Source of the DNA: Ilumatobacteraceae bacterium
GTDB lineage: Bacteria > Actinomycetota > Acidimicrobiia > Acidimicrobiales > Ilumatobacteraceae
Direction: 5' to 3'
NCBI GenBank assembly: GCA_007122945.1
Contig: SKSP01000466.1
Span: 1-10,530, forward strand
DNA length: 10,530 nucleotides
Below, piece after piece: positions 1 to 6,760 of the stretch (its first letter is position 1; each line of letters opens with the position of its first letter). The notes beneath the pieces are model-generated. The model searched no databases. It was given only the letters and a program-made list of their open reading frames with translations, and was not told the DNA's origin. The position numbers and the translations under genes were made by a program.

Positions 1-831
1 CCGGCCGCGCTCGACGCCCCGACGGTCGTCGTCGCGTCGGGCGCCGGTCCCGAGGCTGGTCCGGGTGCGGGGTCCGTCCCGTGGCAGACCGCCCATGGCG
101 TCGTCCTGGCGGAGCTGCCCGCGTCGCTCGACGTGGCACCGGACGCAGTCACGTTGATGGACTGGCGCGCGCCCAGCGCCGTCGCGCCGGCACACGGCGA
201 CCCACCGAGCTTCTGTTACGTGGTGCCCGTCCACGACGGCTGGCTGGTGGAGGAGACCGTGCTCGCCGCCACACCGGCGGTCCCTCCCGAGCGGCTCCGA
301 GCCCGTCTCGAGCACCGACTGGGCGTCGACGGCCCGGTGATCGTCGCCGACGCGGTCCGGGTGGAGGAGGTCCGCATCCCGATGCGTGTGACCGGCCGGC
401 CGGACACGGACCCGGGCACCCTCGTGCGGTTCGGCGCCGCGGCGGGCTTCGTGCATCCCGCGACGGGCTATTCGGTCGCCGCCTCGCTCCGGGCGGCGTC
501 CCGGGTCGCCCGGGCGATCGCGGCGGGGGCCGACGTGCACGCCGCCGTGTGGCCGCGCCCGCAGCGTCGAGCCCGGGTGCTGCACGACTACGGCCTCGAC
601 GCCCTCCTGCGGCTCGATGCCGGCGAGACGGCGGCGTTCTTCGACGCCTTCTTCGACGCCTGCGTCGGACTGCCGGTCGAGCGGTGGGCGGGCTACCTGC
701 GGGTCGACACCACGCCCGGCGAGGTCGCCCGGGTCATGGCTCGGGTGTTCCGGCGAGCTCCCTGGCCGGTTCGACGTCGTCTGATGGCGGGGGACCCGCG
801 GGTGCTGCGGCGTCTCGCTGCCGCTTCGTGA
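1..831 (+). CDS. crtY: Lycopene beta-cyclase, 5'-truncated by the window edge
   Basis: Frame 1 is open from the first base, so the true start lies upstream; 276 C-terminal residues are visible. The family cyclises the psi-ends of lycopene to beta-rings in carotenoid synthesis, at the membrane and with a flavin cofactor. Visible motifs (numbered from the first visible residue) are WQTAHG at 28-33, LMDWR at 52-56, the catalytic-type LVEET near 82-86, IPM near 126-128, and the hallmark GAAAGFVHPATGYSVAASL near 145-163. These follow the order of CrtL/CrtY-type cyclases. The FAD-binding Rossmann N-terminus is outside the window. A GTG at 133 is an internal in-frame codon, not the start, because WQTAHG lies before it. 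The last 98 bp overlap the convergent SURF1 gene. Family assignment is firm; beta- rather than epsilon-cyclase specificity is inferred. Confidence 0.9.
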   Translation, partial: PAALDAPTVVVASGAGPEAGPGAGSVPWQTAHGVVLAELPASLDVAPDAVTLMDWRAPSAVAPAHGDPPSFCYVVPVHDGWLVEETVLAATPAVPPERLRARLEHRLGVDGPVIVADAVRVEEVRIPMRVTGRPDTDPGTLVRFGAAAGFVHPATGYSVAASLRAASRVARAIAAGADVHAAVWPRPQRRARVLHDYGLDALLRLDAGETAAFFDAFFDACVGLPVERWAGYLRVDTTPGEVARVMARVFRRAPWPVRRRLMAGDPRVLRRLAAAS

Positions 832-1561
832 CCGAGTACCGCACGGCGAGCACCCAGCCGACGGCGACCGACGTGGCGAAGATGAACCACTGCACCGCGT
901 ACGACAGGTGCGACCCCTCGCTCAGGTCGGGGCGGATGACGGGCTCGGGGAAACCCGGTTGCTCGGCGGGGGTCGAGTCGAGCAGGTCGACGTAGACCGG
1001 GACCAGGTCGCCGTCGATCTGGGGTGCCAACCGGTCGATGTCGATGCGCTGGACCTCGGTGAGGACGCCGCCGGCCGGGTCGGTGAGCTGGCCGGTGCGG
1101 CGCTCCTGCGACGGCCGCACGACGCCGTGCACAGCGACCTCGCCGGCCGGTGCGGCCGGGACGTCGATGCCGAGCGGCACGAACCCGCGGTTGACGATCA
1201 GGGCTCGGCCGTCGGGGAGCGTCATCGGAGTGGCCACGTTCACGCCGGCGCGGCCGTTCTGTGACCGGTTGACGACGAGGAACTGCTCGCCGGGGCGGTA
1301 TGTCCCCGTGGCGACGACGGTGCGCCACTCGAGGTCGCGGATCGCCGCGTCGCCGGCGCCGCCGTCGGGGGCCGTGTCGCGCAGGAGCAGGTCGAGCCGT
1401 TCGACCGGTTCGTCGGACCGCGCGACGACCCGTTCGTTGAACTCTCGGCGCGCGTCGAGCCGTTCGAGCTGCCACAACCCGAGGTTGATCATCACCACGA
1501 TCCCGGCGACGACGAGGAGGTGGAAGGCGATCCAGCGCGGATGGAGCAGGAACCGGTACAT
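734..1561 (-). CDS. SURF1 family protein (cytochrome c oxidase assembly)
   Basis: The protein has 275 residues, the usual size for bacterial SURF1, a membrane protein that helps mature heme-copper oxidase (heme a insertion into subunit I). Transmembrane helix 1 spans about 11-29 and leads into the conserved GLWQLER at 28-34. The soluble domain carries a G-x-Y-x-P segment near 86-90, ATPMTLPDG near 110-118 and VNRGFVP at 123-129. Transmembrane helix 2, about 219-241, begins at SHLSYAVQWFIF. The tail after helix 2 (about 244-275) is Pro/Ala-rich and is exactly the part that overlaps the convergent cyclase gene. The ATG at 1561 puts helix 1 in its normal place. A TACCGT hexamer lies 10 nt upstream and no Shine-Dalgarno is visible. 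No cox genes are in the window, so it stands alone here. Confidence 0.92.
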   Translation of the reverse strand: MYRFLLHPRWIAFHLLVVAGIVVMINLGLWQLERLDARREFNERVVARSDEPVERLDLLLRDTAPDGGAGDAAIRDLEWRTVVATGTYRPGEQFLVVNRSQNGRAGVNVATPMTLPDGRALIVNRGFVPLGIDVPAAPAGEVAVHGVVRPSQERRTGQLTDPAGGVLTEVQRIDIDRLAPQIDGDLVPVYVDLLDSTPAEQPGFPEPVIRPDLSEGSHLSYAVQWFIFATSVAVGWVLAVRYSVTKRQRDAAAPAGPPPSDDVEPARELAGTPEP

Positions 1562-1571
1562 CGCACCGACG

Positions 1572-1577
1572 ACGGTA
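1572..1577 (-). promoter_or_regulatory. Candidate -10 element (TACCGT) for the SURF1 gene
   Basis: On the minus strand TACCGT fits the actinobacterial TANNNT -10 pattern and lies 10 nt before the ATG at 1561, with no Shine-Dalgarno in between. This suggests a leaderless or nearly leaderless transcript. The same hexamer precedes the divergent phosphotransferase gene. No clear -35 is visible. Confidence 0.45.
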
Positions 1578-1618
1578 CCGGCGTCGGACCGGCTCGCGAC
1601 CGCGCCGGGCGTCGGCGC

Positions 1619-1624
1619 TACCGT
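1619..1624 (+). promoter_or_regulatory. Candidate -10 element (TACCGT) for the phosphotransferase gene
   Basis: TACCGT lies 8 nt before the GTG at 1633, which would place the transcript start at or next to the start codon. No Shine-Dalgarno is present. This supports the GTG at 1633 over the in-frame GTG at 1648 and ATG at 1663. Confidence 0.5.
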
Positions 1625-1632
1625 TCCCGCCC

Positions 1633-2670
1633 GTGGGACCCGAGGACGTGACGACCGACTGGATGGCGACGACGCTCGGTGGCGAGATCGGTGCGCTCGA
1701 GATCGAACGGATCGGCGACGGTCTCGTCGGGATGAACCTGCGGGTCCGTCTCGTCGACGCCGACCCCGCGCTGCCGTCCTCGGTCGTGATGAAGCTGCCG
1801 TCGCCCGACCCGACGAGCCGGGCCACCGGCATCCAGCTCCGCAACTACGAACGTGAGGTGCGGTTCTACCTCGATGTCGCTCCCACCGTCGAGATCCGCG
1901 TGCCGCACTGCCATCACGGTCAGTGGGACCCGGAGTCCGGCGACTTCGTGCTCGTCCTCGAGGACATGGCGCCGGCGGTGCAGGGCGACCAGATCGCGGG
2001 CTGCGACGTGGACGCCGCCGCGCTCGCCGTCGAGGAGCTCGCCAAGCTGCACGGTCCCCGTTGGGACGATCCGACGCTGCACGACGTGGACTGGCTGAGC
2101 CGCCGGACCGGCCCCGAGGACGTCGAGATGCTGCAGGGGCTGTGGTCGATGGTCTTCCCCGGCTTCTGCGCCACCTTCGAGTCGTACCTGACGCCCGAGG
2201 CGCGTGGCGTGCTCACCGAGTTCGCCGACCGGCTCGGCCCGTGGCTCGACGGCCGTGGTGGGCCGCTCGCCGTCACCCACGGCGACTATCGGCTCGACAA
2301 CCTGTTGTTCGGCACCGGGGAGGGTGGCCCACCGGTGACCGCGGTCGACTGGCAGACGCCCGGCCACGGTCCGCCGGTCTCGGACCTGGCCTACTTCCTC
2401 GGAGCGGGTCCCGTCCCCGCCGACCGGCGGGCCCACGAGGCCGAACTCGTCGGGCTGTACGCGGACGCGCTCGGCGGCCGCTACGGCGTCGACGTGGACC
2501 GGGGGTGGCTGTGGGGCCAGTACCGGCGCGAGGCGTTCGCCGGCGTGGTGATGGCGGTGATCGCGTCGCAGATCGTCGGCACGAACGAGCGCAGCGAGGC
2601 GATGTTCGCGGCGATGGCGACCCGCCACCTCCAGCACGCCCTCGACCTGGACGCGCTCGCGACGATCTGA
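1633..2670 (+). CDS. APH-fold phosphotransferase family protein, substrate unknown
   Basis: The 345-residue protein has the aminoglycoside-phosphotransferase / choline-kinase-like fold. In the N-lobe, VVMKL at 51-55 supplies the ATP-binding Lys54, and YEREVRFY at 72-79 matches the helix that carries the Lys-pairing Glu. The hinge region is LVLEDM at 107-112. The catalytic loop is THGDYRLDN at 215-223 (Asp218 as base, Asn223). AVDWQ at 237-241 supplies the metal-binding Asp239. These are the features of a working kinase. The family also contains ecdysteroid-kinase-like and acyl-CoA-dehydrogenase-associated members, and substrates vary widely, so sequence alone cannot name one. The GTG start is chosen for its upstream TACCGT; the alternatives at 1648 and 1663 would remove only 5 or 10 residues. 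There is no sign that this is a resistance gene. Confidence 0.9.
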   Translation: MGPEDVTTDWMATTLGGEIGALEIERIGDGLVGMNLRVRLVDADPALPSSVVMKLPSPDPTSRATGIQLRNYEREVRFYLDVAPTVEIRVPHCHHGQWDPESGDFVLVLEDMAPAVQGDQIAGCDVDAAALAVEELAKLHGPRWDDPTLHDVDWLSRRTGPEDVEMLQGLWSMVFPGFCATFESYLTPEARGVLTEFADRLGPWLDGRGGPLAVTHGDYRLDNLLFGTGEGGPPVTAVDWQTPGHGPPVSDLAYFLGAGPVPADRRAHEAELVGLYADALGGRYGVDVDRGWLWGQYRREAFAGVVMAVIASQIVGTNERSEAMFAAMATRHLQHALDLDALATI

Positions 2671-2687
2671 GCGAGTGGATCGCTCGG
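2667..2687 (+). terminator. Hairpin at the phosphotransferase stop codon, possible terminator
   Basis: The perfect arms GAGCGA (2669-2674) and TCGCTC (2680-2685) surround a 5-nt loop, and a C-G and a T-G pair extend the stem outward to 8 bp. The stop codon TGA lies in the left arm. No T-run follows, so termination activity is only a guess. The remainder of the 134-bp gap up to 2804 shows only GC-rich sequence. Confidence 0.3.
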
Positions 2688-2792
2688 CCTGGCGGGCCCG
2701 ACCCTCTTCGTCGCGCTGGATCGCGCCGGGGCGCGTTCTCGCGCGACCAGGACGGGACGCGGGACGGGCTGGGTTCGGCCGGGATGGTGCGG

Positions 2793-2798
2793 TAGACC
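2793..2798 (+). promoter_or_regulatory. Weak candidate -10 (TAGACC) for the DUF4262 gene
   Basis: TAGACC ends 6 nt before the ATG at 2805. It matches TA at the first two positions but lacks the final T of TANNNT, so it is weaker than the other candidates here. A GGTGGG stretch immediately before the ATG is too close to act as a normal ribosome binding site. Confidence 0.25.
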
Positions 2799-2804
2799 GG
2801 TGGG

Positions 2805-3290
2805 ATGGAGCTGCCGGATTTCCACATCGAGCACTCGGAGAAGATCGAGTGGATGATCGAGACGAAGGGGTACGCGGTCGAGCCCGTCGGGGCGGACCCG
2901 AGCACCGATCCGCCGAGCCCGGCGTACACGTACACGATCGGGGTCCCGGCTGCGGTCGGGTTCCCCGAGATCGCCGTGTTCGGGCTCACCCCGGTCGCCA
3001 GCGCGGGTCTGCTCGACCTGGTCGTGGGCGCCTGCCGGGGCGGCACCGAGATCCCGCTCGGCATCGAGCTGGTCGGGCTGCTCGACAACGACCTGCGGTG
3101 CCTGTTCGCGCCGGTCGAGGTGGAGACGTGGGCCCCGATGTTCGGCACCGCCGTGGCGTGGTACCGCGGTGAGCCGTTCGAGCTCGTCCAGATGATGTAC
3201 CCCGACCGCAACGGCTTCATGCCGTACGAGGCGGGATTCGACCAGCGCCTCCGCTATGCCCAACCCGTGATCGGTGATCTCGGGGGATGA
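2805..3290 (+). CDS. DUF4262 domain-containing protein
   Basis: The 161-residue soluble protein of unknown function matches the DUF4262 pattern. AYTYTIGVPAAVGFPEIAVFGL at about 40-61 corresponds to the family's Y-T-I-G...G-x-P-E-x-x-V-F-G-L core. It is followed by a helix (SAGLLDLVV) and, near the C-terminus, FELVQMMYPDRNGFMPYE at about 125-142, the family's x-Q-x-x-x-P-D-x-x-G-x-x-P segment. There is no signal peptide or membrane helix. The biochemical role of this domain is not established, so none is assigned. It ends 34 nt before the preferred start of the four-carbon acid sugar kinase gene on the same strand. The two could be co-transcribed, but nothing in the sequence links their functions. 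Confidence 0.85.
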   Translation: MELPDFHIEHSEKIEWMIETKGYAVEPVGADPSTDPPSPAYTYTIGVPAAVGFPEIAVFGLTPVASAGLLDLVVGACRGGTEIPLGIELVGLLDNDLRCLFAPVEVETWAPMFGTAVAWYRGEPFELVQMMYPDRNGFMPYEAGFDQRLRYAQPVIGDLGG

Positions 3291-3324
3291 CCATCGCCGG
3301 CGACGGACCGGCGGGGTCGGGCGC

Positions 3325-4485
3325 GTGACCGCACCCGAGGTGCTGATCGCCGCCGACGACCGGACGGGCGCCCTGGAGGTGGCGGGGTCGGCCGCTGAGG
3401 CCCTCGGGGCGATCGTGCCGGTCGTGGTCGGCACGGATCGACTCGGCGTCGGGTCCGAGGGCAGCTCGGGCGAGGTGGTCGTGGTCGACCTGGCGTCGCG
3501 GCACCTCCCTCCCGCGGCCGCCCACCGGCTGGCGCAGGAGCTCGACGGGCTGTCGGCGGGGCGCCACGTGCACAAGATCGACTCGACCCTGCGGGGCAAC
3601 TGGGCCCACGAGCTGGTCGCCCGAGCGGCGCGGGGGAGTCGCCCCGTCCTGCTCGTCCCGGCGCTCCCGGCACTGGGCCGGACCTGTGTCGGCGGGGTCG
3701 TCCTGGTCGACGGGCGTCCTGTCCACGAGGGCCCCGCCGCCGACGATCCGGCCGCGCCACCGGTGTCGTCGCGCCCGGCCGATCTCCTTTCAGCGGCCGG
3801 CGCGTCCGCCGTTCGGCAGCTCTCCCCGCGAGACGTCGAGGCGTGGGCGGACGACCCGGTCGGGATCGCCGTGTGCGACGCCGCGAGCGAGGCTCAGCTC
3901 GCGTTCGCGGTGCGGTCGGTGCTGCACCGCCCCCACGTGTTGCTCGCCGGGACGTCCGCCGTCGTGCGCTACGTCGTCGAGTCTCGCCGTCGCGACGCAG
4001 CGAGGGGGCCCGCATCGAACCCGGCGCCGGTCCGGCCGACGGCGTCGTCGTGTCTCGTGGTGTGCGGCAGCCTCCACCCGGTCGCGCGCGAGCAGGTCAT
4101 CGACGCCGGCCGGCACGGTGCGCACGTGCTGACCGACGGCGCGCCGGTCGGGGAGGCGCCGGCGGACGGGCGCCCGGTGATCCTGCTCACCCCGCCGCGA
4201 CCATCCGGTCGGATCGACTCGAACGTGTCGTCCGTCGTGGCGACCGGGCTCGCCCGACGCTCCCGTGAGCTCGCGGCGCAGCTCGGCGTCGACGCGACGA
4301 TCGTGATCGGCGGTGACACCGCCGCCGCCGTGCTCGGCGACGGCGACGTCCACGTCGGCGGGCTCGTCGCTCCCGGTGCACCGTGGACCGTCACGGACGA
4401 CGGTCGCCTCGTCGTCACCCGCGCCGGCGGGTTCGGTGGTCCGGACGCACTCCGGCGGCTGATCGAGGCCACACTGGGGGCATGA
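3325..4485 (+). CDS. Four-carbon acid sugar kinase (DUF1537 family)
   Basis: With a GTG start at 3325 the protein has 386 residues. It should phosphorylate a four-carbon sugar acid (threonate or erythronate type) at the 4-position using ATP. N-terminal substrate-domain motifs are AADDRTGA at 9-16 (family core A-D-D-x-T-G-A) and KIDSTLRGN at 84-92. C-terminal nucleotide-domain motifs are VVCGS at 245-249, IGGDTA at 328-333 and RAGGFG at 366-371. An upstream ATG at 3274 would add 17 Arg-rich residues and overlap the DUF4262 gene; it is less likely because the family begins just before the A-D-D motif. The stop overlaps the next start (ATGA), so translation is probably coupled to pdxA2. At 386 residues it is at the short end for the family, though all core motifs are present. 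The exact substrate is not readable from sequence. Confidence 0.9.
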   Translation: MTAPEVLIAADDRTGALEVAGSAAEALGAIVPVVVGTDRLGVGSEGSSGEVVVVDLASRHLPPAAAHRLAQELDGLSAGRHVHKIDSTLRGNWAHELVARAARGSRPVLLVPALPALGRTCVGGVVLVDGRPVHEGPAADDPAAPPVSSRPADLLSAAGASAVRQLSPRDVEAWADDPVGIAVCDAASEAQLAFAVRSVLHRPHVLLAGTSAVVRYVVESRRRDAARGPASNPAPVRPTASSCLVVCGSLHPVAREQVIDAGRHGAHVLTDGAPVGEAPADGRPVILLTPPRPSGRIDSNVSSVVATGLARRSRELAAQLGVDATIVIGGDTAAAVLGDGDVHVGGLVAPGAPWTVTDDGRLVVTRAGGFGGPDALRRLIEATLGA

Positions 4486-5525
4486 CCGAGCCGGAGCCCG
4501 AGACGGCTCACTCCCGGCCGCCGATGGCGGTCACGATGGGTGACGCATCGGGTGTCGGCCCCGAGATCGTGCTCCGCCGCGCCGCGCAGGGCGCGCTCCG
4601 CGATGCCGGCGTGGTGGTCTACGGAGACGCCGAGATCCTCCGTCACGGTGCCCGCCTGCTCGACGTCGACGTGCCGATCCGCGTGCTCGACGAGCCAGCG
4701 CACGCGACGGCCGGCGGACTCGACGTCGTGGATCTCGGGCTGCTCACCGCCGAGGATCATCGCCCCGGCGAGCTCGACGCCGCGTCGGGTGCCGCCGCGC
4801 GCGTGTACGTCGAGCGGGCCACGCGAGATGCGCTCGCCGGGCAGGTGGCCGGTGTCGTGACGATGCCGATGAACAAGGAGGCGACCCAGCTGTCGGACCC
4901 GGCCTTCGTCGGGCACACCGAGCTGATCGCCGGACTCTGCGGCGCGGAGCGGGTGACGATGATGCTGACCAACGGTGACCTCGCCGTGACCCACGTGAGC
5001 ACCCACTGCTCGCTGCGCGAGGCGATCGAGCGGGTCCGCGCCGATCGGGTGCTCGACGTGATCGAGCTCACCGACGCCACGTTGCGCCGGTTCCTCGAAC
5101 GGCCCCGGGTCGCGGTGTGCGGTGTGAACCCGCACGCCGGCGAGCACGGGCTGTTCGGCAGCGAGGACGCCGATCACGTCGCGCCGGCCATCGACGAGGC
5201 CCGACGCCGGGGGATCGAGGCGTCCGGGCCGCACCCGGCCGACACGGTGTTCTTCCAGGCGGTCCACCGCGACCGCTACGACGCGATCGTGTGCATGTAC
5301 CACGACCAGGGGCACGCCCCGATGAAGCTGCTCGCGTTCGAGAGCGGCGTGAACGTGACGCTCGGGCTCCCGATCATCCGCACGTCGGTCGACCACGGGA
5401 CCGCGTTCGACATCGCGTGGACGGGTGCGGCCTTCGTCGGTTCGCTCGACCACGCCCTCGACTACGCGGTGAGGCTGGCCGGCGGTTCGTCCGGACCGGC
5501 CGGCGCCGGTGCCCGATCCGCGTAG
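4482..5525 (+). CDS. pdxA2: PdxA2-type 4-hydroxythreonine-4-phosphate dehydrogenase homologue (probable threonate/erythronate 4-phosphate dehydrogenase)
   Basis: The protein has 347 residues. PdxA-family enzymes are metal-dependent dehydrogenases that oxidise a 4-phosphorylated four-carbon acid, followed by decarboxylation. Visible motifs are AVTMGDASGVGPEI at 16-29, PMNKEA at 129-134, GHTE at 144-147, THVSTH at 170-175, NPHAGE at 216-221, MYHDQGHAPMK at 272-282 and RTSVDHGTAFD at 300-310. The metal-binding histidines (about 145, 175 and 274) are all kept. True PdxA makes vitamin B6, and homology alone does not separate the two. The ATGA overlap with a DUF1537 kinase and the absence of other B6 genes argue for the catabolic PdxA2 role. 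The ATG at 4482 is supported by the overlap; reading further upstream only extends into the kinase gene. The last 64 bp overlap the convergent gene. Confidence 0.9.
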   Translation: MTEPEPETAHSRPPMAVTMGDASGVGPEIVLRRAAQGALRDAGVVVYGDAEILRHGARLLDVDVPIRVLDEPAHATAGGLDVVDLGLLTAEDHRPGELDAASGAAARVYVERATRDALAGQVAGVVTMPMNKEATQLSDPAFVGHTELIAGLCGAERVTMMLTNGDLAVTHVSTHCSLREAIERVRADRVLDVIELTDATLRRFLERPRVAVCGVNPHAGEHGLFGSEDADHVAPAIDEARRRGIEASGPHPADTVFFQAVHRDRYDAIVCMYHDQGHAPMKLLAFESGVNVTLGLPIIRTSVDHGTAFDIAWTGAAFVGSLDHALDYAVRLAGGSSGPAGAGARSA

Positions 5526-6736
5526 TCGGCCCACCCCCACTCGACGCCGTGCTGGTCGAGCAGGTCGAGGAACGGGTCGGGTGGGAGCGCCTCGGGACCG
5601 ACCACGCCGACGGCCGACCAGACCCCCGACGCCATCAGCTCGATGGCGACCGCCGGCATCACCGCCGTCTGCCACACGACGGCCTGGTGGCCGAACTCGC
5701 GCATCGACCAGGCGTTGTCGACCACGTGGTACACGTACACCTCGCGCGGCGAGCCGTCGGTGCCCGTGCCCCGCACCCACGTACCGGCGCAGGTACGGCC
5801 CGTCATCTGCCCGCCGAGCGTCGCCGGGTCGGGGAGCGTGGCGGCCACGACATCGCGCGGCGACACCCGGACGCCGCGCACCTCGATCGGCTCGGTCGAG
5901 TGGAGCTCGAGCTTCTGCAGGGTCTTGAGCACGTCGATGAACTCCTCGCCGAGGCCGTACTTGAACGTCACCCGGTCGACGTCGATCCAGCGCGGCATCA
6001 GGATCACCTCCTCGTGCTCGACGTTGACGCACTGCAGCGCGCCGATGCCGTCGGGGAACGTGAAGACCTCCGGCTCGCTGAACGGCTCGGTGGTGTACCA
6101 ACCGCGTTCGCGCTCGTAGATCACCGGCGGGTTCAGGCACTCCTCGATCGTGGTCCAGATCGAGAAGGTCGGCGCGAAGTCGTAGCCCTCCACCACCAGA
6201 TCGGCACCGTCCCGTACACCGATCTCGTCGATGTGGGAGAACAGGTGGTCGGCCGCGTACCGGGCCGCGACGTCCGAGAATCCGGGCTCCACCCCCATGC
6301 CGACGAGCGCCATCAGGCCCCGGTTCTTCCACACCGGGTGCTGGGCGAACTGGCCGTCGCCCAGCCGGACGCCGCACTTCTCGTAGGGCCGCTCGGGGTG
6401 CGGCTGCGACAGGTGCATCGCCATGTCGACGTAGTGGCACCCGGCGAGGAACGCCCCGTCGAAGATCGGCGGGTTGAAACGTGGGTCGCACGCGTTCAGG
6501 ATCACGTCGGCGCGAACGGAACGGGCGAGCGCGGCGACGGCGGCCTCGTCGGCCGCATCGACGGTGGCCGCGACGATGCGGTCGCCCTCGTCGTTGGCCG
6601 TTGCGGTGGACACGGCGACCTCGGCGCGGGCCAGGTCGATGTCGGCGACGGTGATGTGCTCGTACGCTTCACGCTTCGAGACGATCGCCACGAACGCAGA
6701 ACCGACGCCACCGGAACCGACCACGAGCACGCGCAC
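5462..6736 (-). CDS. Saccharopine dehydrogenase family oxidoreductase
   Basis: With a GTG start at 6736 the protein has 424 residues. The N-terminal Rossmann domain opens VRVLVVGSGGVGSA (G7-x-G9-G10-x-G12), and ADID at 31-34 puts acidic residues at the end of strand 2, which hints at NAD preference. GMGVEPGFSDVAARY at 146-160 matches the core of saccharopine/lysine dehydrogenase-type folds. Other landmarks are HYVDMA near 101-106 and TIEECLNPP near 196-204. The family includes saccharopine dehydrogenase, lysine 6-dehydrogenase and carboxynorspermidine synthase; the substrate here cannot be fixed. A longer frame reaching 7012 would run antisense through metX and is rejected; TACGTT lies 6 nt before the chosen GTG. 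The C-terminal 21 residues are low-complexity and coincide with the overlap with pdxA2. Confidence 0.88.
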   Translation of the reverse strand: MRVLVVGSGGVGSAFVAIVSKREAYEHITVADIDLARAEVAVSTATANDEGDRIVAATVDAADEAAVAALARSVRADVILNACDPRFNPPIFDGAFLAGCHYVDMAMHLSQPHPERPYEKCGVRLGDGQFAQHPVWKNRGLMALVGMGVEPGFSDVAARYAADHLFSHIDEIGVRDGADLVVEGYDFAPTFSIWTTIEECLNPPVIYERERGWYTTEPFSEPEVFTFPDGIGALQCVNVEHEEVILMPRWIDVDRVTFKYGLGEEFIDVLKTLQKLELHSTEPIEVRGVRVSPRDVVAATLPDPATLGGQMTGRTCAGTWVRGTGTDGSPREVYVYHVVDNAWSMREFGHQAVVWQTAVMPAVAIELMASGVWSAVGVVGPEALPPDPFLDLLDQHGVEWGWADYADRAPAPAGPDEPPASLTA

Positions 6737-6742
6737 CCGATC

Positions 6743-6748
6743 AACGTA
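6743..6748 (-). promoter_or_regulatory. Candidate -10 (TACGTT) for the saccharopine dehydrogenase-like gene
   Basis: Read on the minus strand, TACGTT fits TANNNT and ends 6 nt before the GTG at 6736, with no Shine-Dalgarno. It shares its TA step (6747-6748) with the opposing metX -10. It supports GTG 6736 as the start over the in-frame GTG at 6730. Confidence 0.55.
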
Positions 6749-6752
6749 GCCT
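6747..6752 (+). promoter_or_regulatory. Candidate -10 (TAGCCT) for metX
   Basis: TAGCCT fits TANNNT and lies exactly 8 nt before the metX ATG at 6761, as expected for a leaderless mRNA. It overlaps the -10 of the divergent gene by the palindromic TA at 6747-6748. Any -35 would have to lie inside the divergent gene's first codons; none is obvious. Confidence 0.55.
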
Positions 6753-6760
6753 CTGCCGAG

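Noticed and set aside
1618..2637. A 339-codon minus-strand open frame opposite the phosphotransferase gene.
   Set aside because: The plus strand encodes a complete set of kinase motifs. The opposite frame is His/Arg/Gly-rich with no recognisable domain.
1633..2670. An aminoglycoside-resistance gene.
   Set aside because: The catalytic motifs are common to the whole APH/choline-kinase-like superfamily. Housekeeping context and native codon use do not support a resistance call.
3969..6491. An 840-codon minus-strand open frame through the kinase, pdxA2 and dehydrogenase genes.
   Set aside because: It is an Arg/Gly/Pro-rich shadow produced by GC-rich codons of genes in other frames. It has no family motifs, and it crosses three well supported genes.
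5117..6760. The 5' extension of the metX frame, which would make a 942-residue fusion protein.
   Set aside because: The added part is antisense to the saccharopine-dehydrogenase-like gene and out of frame with pdxA2. It is composed of Arg/His/Asp-rich noise. MetX has its normal length from 6761.
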